A DNA stretch of 64,000 nucleotides from Manis javanica (GCF_040802235.1 NC_133167.1:98132001-98196000), one strand, 5' to 3'. Positions 47,851 to 59,705 are shown, counted from the stretch's first letter. Notes: generated by a model not told the origin, from the letters alone. Made by a program: numbers and translations.

Positions 47851-48073
47851 AAATTGCAAGGAATAAAACATTTACTACATGGTAGGTATTAATCGAATTA
47901 TATCAATCATCATTTTAAATCTGAATGGTCTAAATACACTAATAAAGAGGCAGAGATTATCAGAGTGGATAAAAGAGTAATACCCCAGTATATGTTGTCT
48001 ATTTCAATCCCATTTTAATGTAAAACTCAGGTTAAAAGTAAAAGGAAGCAGAAAGGTACACCATGCCAACCCA

Positions 48074-50150
48074 TATGCTGTGTCTATGGCAGAAGTGTAA
48101 GAAATGAAGGCAGATTTGTATATTGCTGTTACAGTCTAAAAATCCAAAAAAAACCCTCCAACCACTTTCCAGCATTCTGATGCTGAGAAAAGTAATGGAG
48201 TAATTGCCAGTTTTAGTATTAATAAGCGGTTTGAGGATAGTAATTTTGTGACTGCATATAAAAACCAAACATTCAAATATGTTAGATTGGTCCTTCAGAA
48301 AGTTACCCACAATTCATGTTCTATGATATTTAAGATCCCATTTGTCTTACAGGGAAAAGTAAAATAAGACTAATGTGACAAGCAGAGAAAAAAAATCCTA
48401 AATAGGTTGACTGCTTAATTTTCTCCTGGCTTTACTCTTTTGAAGGTGATGCCTTAGTTGTGAGGCCCTACCCTTTGGAATTAATGACTTCATTTGGGTA
48501 TCAAAAGTAAAGTCACTCTATGTCATAAGTAATCACAACGACATTTATTCTGAACCTTGGAGAGTGTATTGGGGAACATTTGAACAACTGACATGATGTT
48601 CTTTCTTATGACATTCCTTTGAAATTATTATTTCTAAGTGCCACCCACAGATTACTCTTCTCTTTGTCTTGTCAAAAAATAAGGTTGAAAATAGAAAAGG
48701 TTGCTGGGTGCTTTTGTGGAAATAACAAAGAAAAATACTATTTAAAATTTTCTATGCCAAAAAACAAAAAAACCCCACATTGTGTCATCTCTCTTCATTT
48801 GTAATATTACAATGGATTATCTTGCTAAAATTTATTTACCAAAATGACTCCTTCTTCTGGAGGAAGTAACACACATTTTTCCACCTAGAATTTAGTACAT
48901 ACATAATTTCCTTCCAGTGACGTTTGAGGATTTAGAATATTTGTTATATGTCAGGCTAAACTTTGGGAAACTGTCTGGTTCATCAGGATATAAGCACATT
49001 GAATAGTAAAAATCATAGAACTCAGCTTGACTTTAGAGGAAGTTCGACTACTTTGTAGCTGTTTATCAGTGTCTCATTGGGATTAGCTTTATAGTTCTGT
49101 AAAAACATTAAAGAGGATTTCATATATACATACATATATATATACACACATATATATGTATATATATATACATATATATGTGTGTATATATATATATAAA
49201 TCGTATTTGATTTTCTATACATGTATTATCAACACAAAAGGGCTCAGAAAACATCCCTGAATGCTGTGATCCATAAGTAAGTAATGGTGATGCACCAAGA
49301 GGTTCAGCCTGTCTTACTTAAGGCTTCCTTATCCCTAACGTGGAGATAATATATTGAGCAGTTTCTCCGACCATGTGGCAGAACTATTTGGTGATGAAAT
49401 AAGCATATATGTGTGTGTGTGTTTTATGAAAATAGTGAAATGTCTTCTGTTACTGAATATAATACCTTAATTCTGGCCTGTTTTAAAGTGCTGTTGAGCA
49501 AGCACTATTGGGAAACACAGCCTGCCTCCTAAGAAAGTCCAAAATTAGTTTCTCTTCGCTTCCCTCTTCTAGGGAAAATATAAATACATGATACACAATA
49601 TACACAACAATATACACCAGTTGGAATATTGCCTAGTGCTGTGTATTCCAAAAGTGTACTCACAGGCTTCCACAGGCAGCTTAGTTTGACTTCATTTTTG
49701 GTAAGTGGCCTACATCTTCACTGTAAAATTTTCCAGGGTCTCAAGGGTAAAACTGTTACATGAGAACAATGTATTATTCAACTGATGATTTTATGAGAGA
49801 GCAGCATCTGTGCATTTACAAACACTGGCAAAGGTTAAAAGCAAGTGAGAAGGGAATCCCAAGTCTACAGCCAATGGAAATTTGCACCAGTAGGGAATTG
49901 GCAATCTCAGCTGCGGTGTTGGAGTTAAAGGTTGCTAACTGTATCTCAGAGTTCAGCGCTACCATGTTGTCTTCTGTTTGGGAAATGAACATTTTAGTTG
50001 TAACAAAAGCAGTTACTTATCTCACATAACTCCTTAGCCTGGCTGTTTGTTTAATCATCACTTCATGAAACTGTGCCATTGTTTTTTTACTTAGATTTCA
50101 ACAACTATCAATAGGACAGTGCCCTTTATCATTCCAGACAAACAAAACCA
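48074..50150. other. Unassigned stretch
   Basis: No gene or recognised dispersed repeat apart from the palindromic tract at 49134-49195. Short frames only; one at 49022-49222 is a translation of the TA/CA tract. A (TG)n patch occurs at about 49410-49422. Confidence 0.45.
49134..49195. repeat. 62-bp perfect palindrome, TA/CA-rich
   Basis: Every base from 49134 to 49164 pairs with its partner from 49195 back to 49165, with no spacer. The arms include CACACA on the left (49145-49150) matched by TGTGTG on the right (49179-49184), so the symmetry is not merely that of a TA run. Pairing breaks at 49133/49196. Such tracts can extrude as cruciforms or hairpins. Confidence 0.95.
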
Positions 50151-50199
50151 AATCTTGCATATTTAACATTTTATTCAGCTTCTGAAAGTAGACCAAACA

Positions 50200-51552
50200 G
50201 AAGAAAAGTCTGGGACATATTGAGTACCAGAAAGTAAAGAAGTACTAAAAAAATTACACCCAAAAGGATGGGGACGTGTCAGAGGGACACAGGAGCCAAC
50301 CTGAAAGAGCTCCCAGGGGCCAAAGCTTGAATGATTTAAGTGACAAAATAGGTAACGAAGTATTGGATTTTAACACAAATTAAATGAATATACATGTGTT
50401 TATACTGATGTTAAAATGATTAAAAATAAGTGAGGGAGGAGTTACTGAAAAATTTCATATACTAAATATAGTTATTTTGTTTTATAGAAGGTGCAGCTTT
50501 ACTCCCCTCCATGCCACTCCCCTATCCATCATGGGTGCTTAGACCTAATGATTTGATTCCATAGGATGGAATATAGCACCAATGCTAGAATGGAAAAATC
50601 TATAAAAAAACTATTTTAAGCAAGTGATGAGAGTTAACATTTCCAGTGATGATATGTGGGTATCACACACCCCTAATGTGATATGATGAGAAAAGCACTT
50701 CATCTCTGTGCTGTTCCTCCCCTTACCCATAAACCCAGTCTGATCATGAGAAAGACATAAGGTAAACCTGGACTGGAGGGTTTCTGTGAGATAGCTGGCC
50801 TATATACCTCCAGACTGTCCAGGTCATGAAAAACAAGGAAAATCTGAGGAACTAACACAGACAAGAAGAGATGGGGAGACAGGACAACTAAATGCAATGT
50901 GGTCTCTGGATTGGATCCTGGAACAGAATGCTGGCATTGAAGAAAAATAATTTGGAGTTTAGTTAATAATAATAAACTGTAGTGGGGTGAATGGTGGCCC
51001 CCTTAAAAGCTATGTCTATGTCTTAATGTCTGGAATTTGTGAATGTTACCTTATTTGGAAAAAGTATCTTTTCAGATGTAATGAAGTTAAGGGTTCAAGA
51101 TAAGATCATTCTGAATTACCCAGGCAACCCTAAATCTGATGATGTGTACTGGAAACACAAAGAGACACCCAGAAAGAGGAGGAGGCAGTGTGATCATGGA
51201 GACAAAGGTTGGAGGTTAGAGCCATAAACCAAGAAATTCCAGCAACCGCCAGAAACTGGAAGAGACAAAGAGTAGACTGTCTCCCAAAGACTTTAGAGGA
51301 AGTGTGGCCCTGGGAACACCTTGATTTTGGACTCTACCCTCCAGAACTGTGAGAGAATACATATTTCTTGTGTTAAGCTACCAAGGTTGTAGACATTTCT
51401 TACAGTAGCCTTATTTCTTGTTTTGAATAATGTTCCATGGTAATGTAAAATGTTAATAATGGAGGAAACAAGATGAAGGGTATACAGAACCTCTCTGAAC
51501 TGTCTTTGCAACTTTTCTGTAAATCTAAAATTCCAAAATAAAAAGTATTAAA
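50200..51552 (+). mobile_element. Old L1 3'UTR (L1MC/ME-type), split by an LTR
   Basis: Old L1 3'UTR landmarks occur in order: 'ccagactgtccaggtcatgaaaaacaaggaaaatctgagg', 'gacaactaaatgcaatgtgg', 'ggattggatcctggaacag', then after the LTR 'gttccatggtaatgtaaaatgttaa', 'gggtatacagaacctctctgaactg' and 'ttgcaacttttctgtaaatctaaaatt', with a short A-rich tail at 51535-51557. The MLT1 LTR (50979-51410) sits between the halves. The 5' boundary near 50200 is approximate. Confidence 0.78.
50979..51410 (+). mobile_element. Solo MLT1-type MaLR LTR inside old L1
   Basis: The LTR landmarks are 'tgtagtggggtgaatggtggccccc', 'gttaccttatttggaaa', 'cttttcagatgtaatgaagttaagg', 'tggactctaccctccagaactgtgagagaatacatatttcttgtgttaagctacc'. 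The start TG is at 50979. The end near 51410 lacks the usual terminal bases and no clear target duplication was seen. The insertion divides the surrounding L1 3'UTR, so it is younger than that L1. Confidence 0.82.
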
Positions 51553-53338
51553 AAAACTCCACAATTCAACTTAAAGGAAGGAACCAATTGTACTTCTACT
51601 GTGTTATACATCAGACTTAATATTTCTCTGACTAATGTGACTACAATCCCATTAAATATCTTACAAATAAAAACAAGAATTTCTAGAAAGGAAATCTTTC
51701 AAGTGGACACAATGGCATTGCAAATTCAAGGTTTGAAGCAATAAATGCACAAATTTGGATTTCATTGTGTTTCAAAGCTAGGGTACTTTTCCTTTGGTTT
51801 GTAGTTGGTCAAGGTGAGTGGTCTAAACCAGTGCTAGTGACCCACAAAGAATTGCATGACCTTTAGCCAAATATAAATTTACACTGTTCTGCTTCCCAAA
51901 TTCTGTTTATCTCAATGGTAACCAGTCAGGATTTAACCATTGATCCAAGCCAACTAGTTTTTCTTGTGTCTTCCTTACTTTAACTAAAAGAATATGACTC
52001 AGTGTTTACAAGGAAAGAAACACACTTCATTTAAGTTTCTTTATTTAAATTAAAAAAAAATGTGGGAATTCTCATCATGATCTACTAACACTCTTCTGAG
52101 CCCAAAGAAGAGCCATTTAGGTTTTGTCTTTAAGTGTATGAATGACTGAGGACAGAATTTGAAGATTATTGTAGTATTTAATAAGGAAGTGATGGTTTTA
52201 AAGTCTGGACAGCAGTGAGTCCCTAAAGAAGGTTAGACACTCAATTTTTCTGTAAGAGAAACTTACAGAACTAAAAGGGTTATTAAGTACCTAAAAACAA
52301 GTGCTTAATACTCAGGAAAAAGAATGTATTTTTTGACATCATTTTTAAAACAATTAAAGCACCCTAGACAGCCTTGCAGCTGTTTTTGAGATGCTATTGG
52401 TATTTCATTGATTACTTTGTGAAACCTTAGCTCTACTTATTGCTTTGATCAAGATTAATTATGAAAGACTATAGAGAGTACAACAGAATATATATTTTTG
52501 GTAATAGAAGAACTTTGTTACCTAAAGTAATCAACCTTTATCTACTAGAAATGGCCAGAAATGACTATTACACAATTTTTATAGAGTAAATAAGATATTC
52601 AACACTATAATTTTTTAGAATAATAGATGTACTTCTTTTAAATTTAAATAATTATAAAGCAGTACTCTTATGGGAGAAAACACAATAACACCATGATTCA
52701 TACTTGTGGTAGTTGTTTTTTTTTTTTTTTTGCTTGTTTTCTTAGTTCAGAAAACTCAAAGTCTTTTTAAAGATTAGTCTCCCTGATTTATTATTTGTGA
52801 GAACACTAATTTTTAAATCTTTAGAATGACTGTTTTTTATGTAGGTATGTTTGGTCAAACTGTCCTTATTTCCAAATATAAAGCCTTAGTCTGGTAAAAG
52901 CAATGAAAAATTCCCACTGTAAAGTAATTTAGGCTGATAGAGAAAAAATAAGCTAAGTCTGTTATTTTTATAGTTTTAAATAAAAATAAATAAAACTTGT
53001 GATATTTCTCTTCTAATTTCCCCACTCATAGGGCCCACTCACTCTCAACCAGCAACATTCATCACGTGCCTGCTATTCTCTGAGCACGTCTCCTGGGACT
53101 GTGGAGGACTCACCTGAGGAGAGCATTCACGTAGTTTTACTTTCAAGGTCTAATGCTTTTTTTTTATGTCTTGTTTCGCTGTAGGCTCTGTTATTTGTGT
53201 AATGCCTGTTCTAATAGCCTCTTGGCCTTTCCAGAAATTAAAACCAGACTTTCTCACCTTCATTCATTACTATTGCCAATCAGGTCTGAATAATTATTTG
53301 CTGTGGGGAACTGTCCTGTGCTTTGTAGGTTGAGGCAG
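51553..53338. other. Unassigned AT-rich stretch
   Basis: No gene or recognised repeat. A T-run is present near 52716-52731. Frames are very short. Confidence 0.45.
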
Positions 53339-53760
53339 TGTGATGGCTAATTTCATGTGTCAACTCAACTGGGCCCTAGTTCCCAGACATTTGGTCAAAA
53401 ATATTATTTTGGGTGTTTCAAAGAGCATTTTTTTTGGATTTGATTAACATTTAAATTGGTGGACTTTGAGTAAAGAAGATTGTCCTTCATAATGTGGGTG
53501 GGCCTCATCTAATCAATTGAAGGTCTGAATGTAGTAAATGCTGACCTCTCTAGAGCAAGAAAGAATTCTTTGATCAGGTCCCCTTTAGACTTGAATTATA
53601 ACTTTTCTGAGCCTCCAAGCTTCCAGCCTATCCCATCAGAGTTTGGATTTACCAAGCCTCTGCAATTGTGTGTCAATTCCTTAAAATAAATCTCTATCAT
53701 GTATATAAGTATATACATACCCTGTTGGTTCTGTTCCTCTTGAGAACCCTGACATATACA
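53339..53760 (+). mobile_element. ERVL/MaLR-type 5' LTR
   Basis: It starts TGTGATGGCTAATTTCATGTG and ends CTGACATATACA, giving the TG...CA termini of an LTR. Internal landmarks include 'taacatttaaattggtggactttgagtaaag', 'cataatgtgggtgggcctcatctaatcaattga', and a polyadenylation signal 'aaaataaatctct' near 53684. The sequence pattern is that of MLT2-like LTRs. It is followed directly by a primer-binding site and internal sequence, so it is a 5' LTR and not a solo LTR. Confidence 0.85.
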
Positions 53761-53765
53761 GAATT

Positions 53766-53783
53766 TGGTACCAAGAAGTAGAG
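53766..53783 (+). other. tRNA-Leu-like primer-binding site
   Basis: TGGTACCAAGAAGTAGAG begins five bases after the LTR. It resembles the complement of a tRNA-Leu 3' end (TGGTACCAGGAGTGG...), the primer type known for ERVL-class elements. Several positions are mutated. Confidence 0.7.
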
Positions 53784-54478
53784 TACTGGTATAACAAGTA
53801 CTTAAAAATGTGTAAGTGGTTTTGGAACTGGGTGATGGGTAGAGGCCAGAGAGTTTTGAGGGGCATGCTAGAAAAAGTCTAGATTGTATTCAAGAAATTG
53901 TTGTTAGAAATATGGACATTAAGGGTGTTTCTGGTGAAACCTCAGATGTTAATGAGGAAGACATGGTTAGACTTTAGAAGAAAGGTGATCCTTCATATGA
54001 AGTAGCAAAGTACTTGGCTGAATTAAATATGGTGTTTTGTGGAAGGTAGAATTTTTGAATGGTGAGGTTGGATATTTAGCTGGGGAGATTTCTAAAAGAA
54101 GCATTGAACATGCAATGTGATAACTCTTACAATCTAATGGAATTAACCCTGATCGATTTTGGACTTGGTGGGGACCCCTGACCCTATTCTTTCTTACATT
54201 TCCCTTTTGGAATGAGAGACTTGTCCTATGCTTGTTCCACCATTATATTTTGGAAGCACATAACTTGTCTGGTTTTATAGTATCATAGCTGGAGAGGACT
54301 TTCTGTCTCAGGATAAATCATATCTTGAGTCTCACCCACACTTGGTTTAAATGATATTTAGGTGACATTTTGGACTTAGAATTGACGCTGGAGTTGGGTT
54401 AAGACTTTTGGGCTGTTGGGTTAAGAGTGAATATTTTGCTTGTGAGGAGGATGTGAATTCCAGGTGTCCAGAGGCCAG
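53784..54478 (+). mobile_element. MaLR-like internal region relic
   Basis: Non-coding internal sequence of MaLR type: 'aaatgtgtaagtggttttggaactgggtgatgggtagagg', 'atatggacattaagggtg', 'gttccaccattatattttggaagcacataacttgtctgg' and 'gttaagacttttgggctgttggg' occur in order. Its length (about 0.7 kb) is less than a typical internal region, so it is internally deleted. It ends in a purine-rich 'ggccagaa' (about 54473-54480), where a 3' LTR would begin, but no convincing 3' LTR follows. No gag, pol or env reading frame was recognised. Confidence 0.7.
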
Positions 54479-54479
54479 A

Positions 54480-56376
54480 ATGATCTGGGCTCTTCCTGTC
54501 AGTCCCAAGCCCCCTTCAAGTCATTTAAAACTTGGAAAGTAAAATTTAAGAACATGCATGCAGACATTTCAGATGGGCTACCATCTTAATGTAAAATACT
54601 TCAGTATCATGTACAGCTGAACTCTTCTGTGGTGGAATATTTTGCTTTTGATGGTTGCTCTTTCTGTGGGAGGTGCTTAGCAAAATATTAAGGTGTCTGT
54701 GATATTGCCCAGGTATTTATTGTTCTGTTGTGCCTCATGTTCAGGCAAAAAAGGAATGTAATTGTCCAACTATTTTAGCACTTGAAGAAAGTAGTTTCAA
54801 GGAACTGGGATTTCTATTTCAGGAAATCCTAGAACTCCCATACCAGAAAAGGGACCTTGATAAAGTAAACAGAGTTGGAAAGAGAAGACAATGAGCATAG
54901 ATAAAGCAGTGAACTCAGTGTAGCTTTCCTTGTTCCCTGAAGTCTGTGGCAGGGGCATGCAGCCATTGTCATTATTTAATAAATAGTACATTATAGGGGC
55001 TTGCCCAACCCAGAAAGCTTGGTTCTTGCTCTGACTATGCTCTTGGATTCTCAGGTCTTATGTCATAAGTTTGGAACAATATTCACTAATCATACTTGGA
55101 CATAAAGAAATTTAAAAGCCTAAAACTCTCCTACCTGTTTCAACCAAACTCAACTTCAAGAAGACTCAGTCTTCGTGTCAGGGGAGAAGCAGAGTCCCTC
55201 CAGCCGGCCAGCAGTTAAGGGAGTTTTGTTTAAGTTTTGTTTTAATAACGTGGGCATCACCTTAGAAACTTGGGGGCAGAGAGTCCATGATTTCCCATTT
55301 CATCCTTCTACAGGAGAAAAGGGAGCTAATAATTAATATGCTTTTGGGTTTTGTGTGGGATGAGATGGGGCTAGAGTTGGACAACTGATAGGTGTGCTGG
55401 CAGTGATTTGATACTTCCTCATAGATGTATCTGAAGTGCAGAACTTTATATTAGTCAGAAAAAACTAAAGCAAGCATTGTCATAAATACTGTCTTCAATA
55501 GTTTCTTACTAATGTGCATTTCAGTTGTTTTTTAAGAATAGAAGTTGGCTCTTAAGGGAAAGTACAAAGAGAAGAGAGGGTCAATTCTCAAGTCATGAAT
55601 AGTGGCAAGTGAAATTATATGGAGAAAGGAAATCAATCCCACCAAATGAAAAAGGGCAAAGGAGGAGTTGAAATAAATGAATCATTACCCACAAGAATCC
55701 AATTTCTCCACATTTGTTAGCTAGAATCTGAAAAAGGCCTTGATGCACTATAGGTAATGAAATATTATCAATGGATTTCTAGCCAGCTTCAGAGACAATA
55801 ACCTGTTCCTGTTCAGGGTGTGTGCTTTGCATTGCTGGGAGAAAGGATTTGAAAGTTCTAAGGAAGAATCTCTCTTTATAGTTTTATTTTTTCTTCTCAT
55901 TTATGGTCAACTCTGAAATTGGGTAGAGTTCAGGTGGAGTTGTAAATTTTATTTGGATATATCAGTCATCAAACTGTGCAAAGTAGTAGCACAAATCTGA
56001 TTTGAATTAAAATATTGCATTTGAGTCTGAGCATTGCCTCCGATGAACTTACTGCCTTGGGAGACACATTCATTCATCCTCTTAGCTTCCTTTCCTCTTC
56101 TAAACACTTATACTGTAGATCAGCTTCTAATTCAAGTTTGTTCCAACTAAAATTCTATCAGGTAAAATATGATTCTGCTTAATTCCTTTATTGACGAAAT
56201 GGGAGAAGATTCACATTTCCTTAAAAAATGTAATATCTTAATTTTAAACTATTACCTATTAGAAATTGGAAGGGAAATTAAATAAAGAGGAGGATCCAGA
56301 AACTTTACCAAAGCTACCAGAGTAAAATTTACCTCAGCTTTTGAAATCCAAATATATTCAAAGACATAAATTTTAT
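54480..56376. other. Unassigned stretch
   Basis: No gene or recognised repeat was found. The expected 3' LTR of the upstream element is absent or unrecognisable. Confidence 0.45.
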
Positions 56377-56877
56377 TGTATAACTTACTCAGGGTTCTTC
56401 AGAGAAATAGAACCAAAAGGATATATCTATATATACATATGTAAAATAATAAACCAAGAGATTTATTATAAGTATTGGCTTGCATTTGCATGATTTTGGA
56501 GCCTGACAAGTCCCACAATCTTCAGGGTGAGTCAGCAAGCTGAGGACCCAGAAAAGCCAATGGCGTGACTGCAGTCTGAAGGTTGGCAGGACGGAGAGTC
56601 AGGAAGACCTGATGTTTTGTTAGGTCCCATTGTCAGGAGAAAGCTGTTCTCCCACTTGGAAGACCATCGGGCAGAAGTAGTCCCTTTTGCTTGGGCAAGG
56701 CCAGCTTGTGTTCTGTTTCGGCCCTTAAACTGATTGGATGAGGCCCATCCACATTATGGAGGGTACTTTGCTTTAGTCAGTCTATCAATTTGAGTGTTAA
56801 TCTCACCCAAACACACCTCGTGGAAACACTCAGAATTGTGTTTGACCTTTTTTGATAACAAGAAATTAACCATTCCA
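56377..56877 (-). mobile_element. MLT2-type ERVL LTR, antisense
   Basis: The plus strand shows antisense landmarks of the same LTR group as 53339-53760: 'ctcagggttcttcagagaaatagaacc', 'gagatttattataag', 'ttggagcctgacaagtcc', 'aaactgattggatgaggcccatccacattatggagggtactttgc' and a terminal 'aaattaaccattcca'. An internal deletion of roughly 50 bp near 56848-56862 is apparent relative to the related LTR. Flanking bases do not show a clear target duplication. No internal region adjoins, so it is probably a solo LTR. Confidence 0.82.
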
Positions 56878-58467
56878 CTATCAAAAAAAGTCATAGCTAC
56901 CATGTTCTGTGCTCTCATTTTATCAGATAGAGTATGTGGTTTAAATTTCGCAGGGAGGCTACGTGTGGCCTTAGATTCTTCTGAAATCCAGAATTGGCAC
57001 TTTGCCATCTGAAATGTTTAATGTCATTATGCATACGTGTTCTTAGTTAAGTTAGTTAGGAGATCCCATTCTTTTGGAACTGTTTATGTTCTTGGAGGAA
57101 TGAGGTATCCTCTCTGAAAAATCATTTGCCTGTCCTAGGATTGCACCCATTATTGTGATATAGAAGGAACTGTAGATATTGACTAGTGGGGTCATGTCTA
57201 AACAACAGTGAGGATTTCTTCTAGGGATAAAGTGGCCCATGGCCCATGGGATGGGAGGCCCTTCATTGAGATCTCTAAGTGGCTATTTCAATTCGAATGT
57301 AAGTGAGGGGAGATCAGTCTAGTACTAAAGTGAAGGAGTTAAGAGAGGAAAGGAATAAATAAAAAGAGGAGGACTCTAAGAGATTAGGGTCTGCTTATGT
57401 ATGTAAAAGGTGTGTGACATTTCTCTTTAGAGCAAGGTTGTATTGCTCTGTGCTGAGGAACAGGGGCTGTTTCATAATTGGTGTTCTTGTCACCTGAAGC
57501 CTGGCTCCTAAGGGTTAAAAGTGATTTTCCCGAATGATCTTTTCTTCTCTTTATCCTGCCCTCTTCTGGGTGCTCATCTTATACACCCTCCCCTTGCACA
57601 CTCCATTCAATTGCATAGTTCATTCCTAGGTTAGGCCATCTTTTTGAAACTAGATTATTAGGATAAGAAGGGGATTAAGAAGAAACTGAATATTAGCATA
57701 TTAGAAATTGAATATTAGAAGAATAGAATTAGAGTATTAGAAGAAATTATTCCCTTTTTCCAATTATATTTCCAATGGAAAAAGGATTAAATTTTGGCTC
57801 ACCAGTTTCTTTTCTTTTTTTTTTAAAGAAAATATTATAAAATGGTACCTTTTTATAACCTAATGTTATTCTTCCTGGAAAATTCAGGGAGGCATCATTT
57901 CTGAATCTCAATAAATTCCTCAAGCTGCAGTGGGATTCTGGAACCTCCTGGTTAATAGACATCCCTCATTAATATAAGAGCACATGCTTTATAGTGAAGG
58001 GATTTATGTGCAAATAAGGCAGTATTTATTTACACATAAATTTACACATCCTCATGCAATACAAAGAGTCACGTTTTATGAAATTCGGTTTGGTTTTGTA
58101 TGTTCCCATTTCTCCTAGTTCTGACACTAGACCCAGATTCACTGTCAACACAACTGGGAAAGTGCTAGGAAAGAGGGAGAATTAAAGTCAGAGATGTAAT
58201 ACTTAATAGTTAGTGATACTCTGTAGGTAACAGTGATTTTTCTGCCTGGCTGTCCCCAAACAGCCCTTCCTGAGCTCTGGGATGCAGGACCTTTCAGAGG
58301 CGACCTCCTCCATAAACTCCAAGGCACCCCATAAACAGACACCTTAAAATAATATTGGTTATCTCTTAGTGAGGATTACGATGATCCAAAACAAGGACTA
58401 TAGGATCTAAAAGACTGGATGGGCACTAAAGTAAACTCCACCAACTTCTTGATTTTGTCTATATGTA
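56878..58467. other. Unassigned stretch
   Basis: No gene or recognised repeat. 57660-57740 contains short repeated 'gaatattaga' and 'agtattagaag' units, a local low-complexity patch. Confidence 0.45.
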
Positions 58468-58740
58468 GTCAACAAATATTTATTGACAGTCTGGTGTGTT
58501 TTAGGCACAGTGCTAGCTGGTGAGCAAGAGACATTAAGTTCTGCTTCTTTAGAATCAATATTTCTTCTTGGTGGTAGTGGGGAAGCAGTAAAAGTGAATT
58601 AAAAAAACAGGAGAGGGAGAGAGATTATCAAGTAGTGGTATCAACAGAGTGATAAGTAGAGCTATGGATTGTTCAGGGAAGGGCTCACCAAATGAAGTTG
58701 GGACTGACACCTGAGTGATCAAAAACGGCCAGCAGAGCTC
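58468..58740 (-). repeat. L2 LINE 3' end, antisense
   Basis: 'caacaaatatttattgacagtctgg' followed by 'taggcacagtgctagctgg', 'gcaagagacattaag', 'gataagtagagctatggattgttcagggaagggctcacc' and 'acacctgagtgatc' parallels antisense L2 from its 3' terminus inward. Confidence 0.6.
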
Positions 58741-58944
58741 AGAGACCAGCCCCTTGCCTTACTCCATACACTCTGTGTTTATCTGTTTTATACAGTGGTA
58801 TTTAAATCTTAGAAACTATGAGTTTAAGTAAAATTGAAAGATAACTTTAAGTCTCATAAAACTCTAAGATACAGGCAGCCCTTGCTCTTTTTGGGTGGTA
58901 GGGGTGGGTATACTAAGCATGCTTAAGTTTTTACTAACAAGAAT

Positions 58945-59055
58945 AATTATAGCTTTATTGAACACTCACTGTATCTTTGGAAGTATCCATTATTTTTTAA
59001 AATTCTCATAACAATCCAGTGGGTTGATGCATATTGGTTTTCATTCTTCTACCAC
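58945..59055 (+). repeat. MIR SINE fragment
   Basis: 'tattgaacactcactgtatc' and then 'attctcataacaatccagtgggttgatgcatatt' resemble MIR 'tattgagcacttactatgtgcc...aatcctcacaacaaccctgtgaggtaggta'. Confidence 0.5.
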
Positions 59056-59269
59056 CTGATCTTTGGCACATAACATTTCTACAGTCAGAAATGCCTTTAT
59101 ATAACCTTCAATTTGTCTGTCCCTCTCTATCTAGCTTGTGAAATAAAACTTTTATGAAACAGCATTTACCCCTCTGCAATGTATTCTGATAGTTTCTACT
59201 TGATTCTATTCTAGTTCATGTTTTCAGTAGATGCTGGTCATTAATAACTAAATTGATTTACAACTCATT

Positions 59270-59585
59270 TTCCCCCAGCTTTACTGAGATATAATTGACA
59301 AAGTTGTGAGATATTTAAAGTGTACAACATGATGATTTGATACCCATGTACATTGTGAAAGGCTCCCCGCTATGTAGTTAATTAATACACTATTGCCTCA
59401 CATATTTACTTTTTTTTTTCTTGGTAAATTCTTTTAAGTTCTACTTTGAGCAAATTTCAATTATATAACACAATGCTATCAACAATAGTCACCATGTTAT
59501 TCATTAGATCCTCAGATCTTACTTATGGTTCATTTTGTAAGTCAAAGTTTATAACCTTTCACCCATTTCTGTTGTGTCTGATGTC
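59270..59585 (-). mobile_element. L1 3'UTR fragment, antisense
   Basis: 'agctttactgagatataattgacaaa', 'aaagtgtacaacatgatgatttgatacccatgtacattgtgaaa', 'acaatgctatcaacaatagtcaccatgtt' and 'aagtttataacctttcacc' form the antisense 3'UTR pattern of L1MA/MB-like elements. It is separated from the next antisense L1 by about 260 bp of unassigned sequence. Confidence 0.72.
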
Positions 59586-59705
59586 AAAACTATGCCCTGA
59601 ATCAAAATTATAAAATCAATCTATTTAACTTGTTAAAAGAAGCCTTCAATGTGGTATGGCTAAATTTGAATGTTTGAGGAAGTGTAATATATAAGAAAAA
59701 ATAGT

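Larger units (their letters stand above)
45245..48073 (+). mobile_element. Old L1 (L1ME-type), ORF1 to ORF2 start, nested host
   Basis: A long old L1 in three visible pieces. 45245-46305 carries ORF1 remains and the inter-ORF region. 46673-46932 continues the inter-ORF sequence. 47851-48073 carries the start of ORF2, with 'atcaatcatcattttaaatctgaatggtctaaatacac' and 'caggttaaaagtaaaagg' in the expected order. The gaps are filled by an antisense LTR (46306-46672) and a younger L1 (46933-47850), each with target duplications. The host L1 is therefore the oldest layer. It lacks an intact ORF and its outer ends are approximate. Confidence 0.78.

Noticed and set aside
49022..49222. Tyr/Ile/Val-rich minus-strand frame
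   Set aside because: It is a translation of the TA/CA palindromic tract.
57660..57745. Short repeated 'gaatattaga' units resembling a direct-repeat array
   Set aside because: The units are irregular, very short and without spacers of constant length. It is local low complexity, not a CRISPR array or a satellite.
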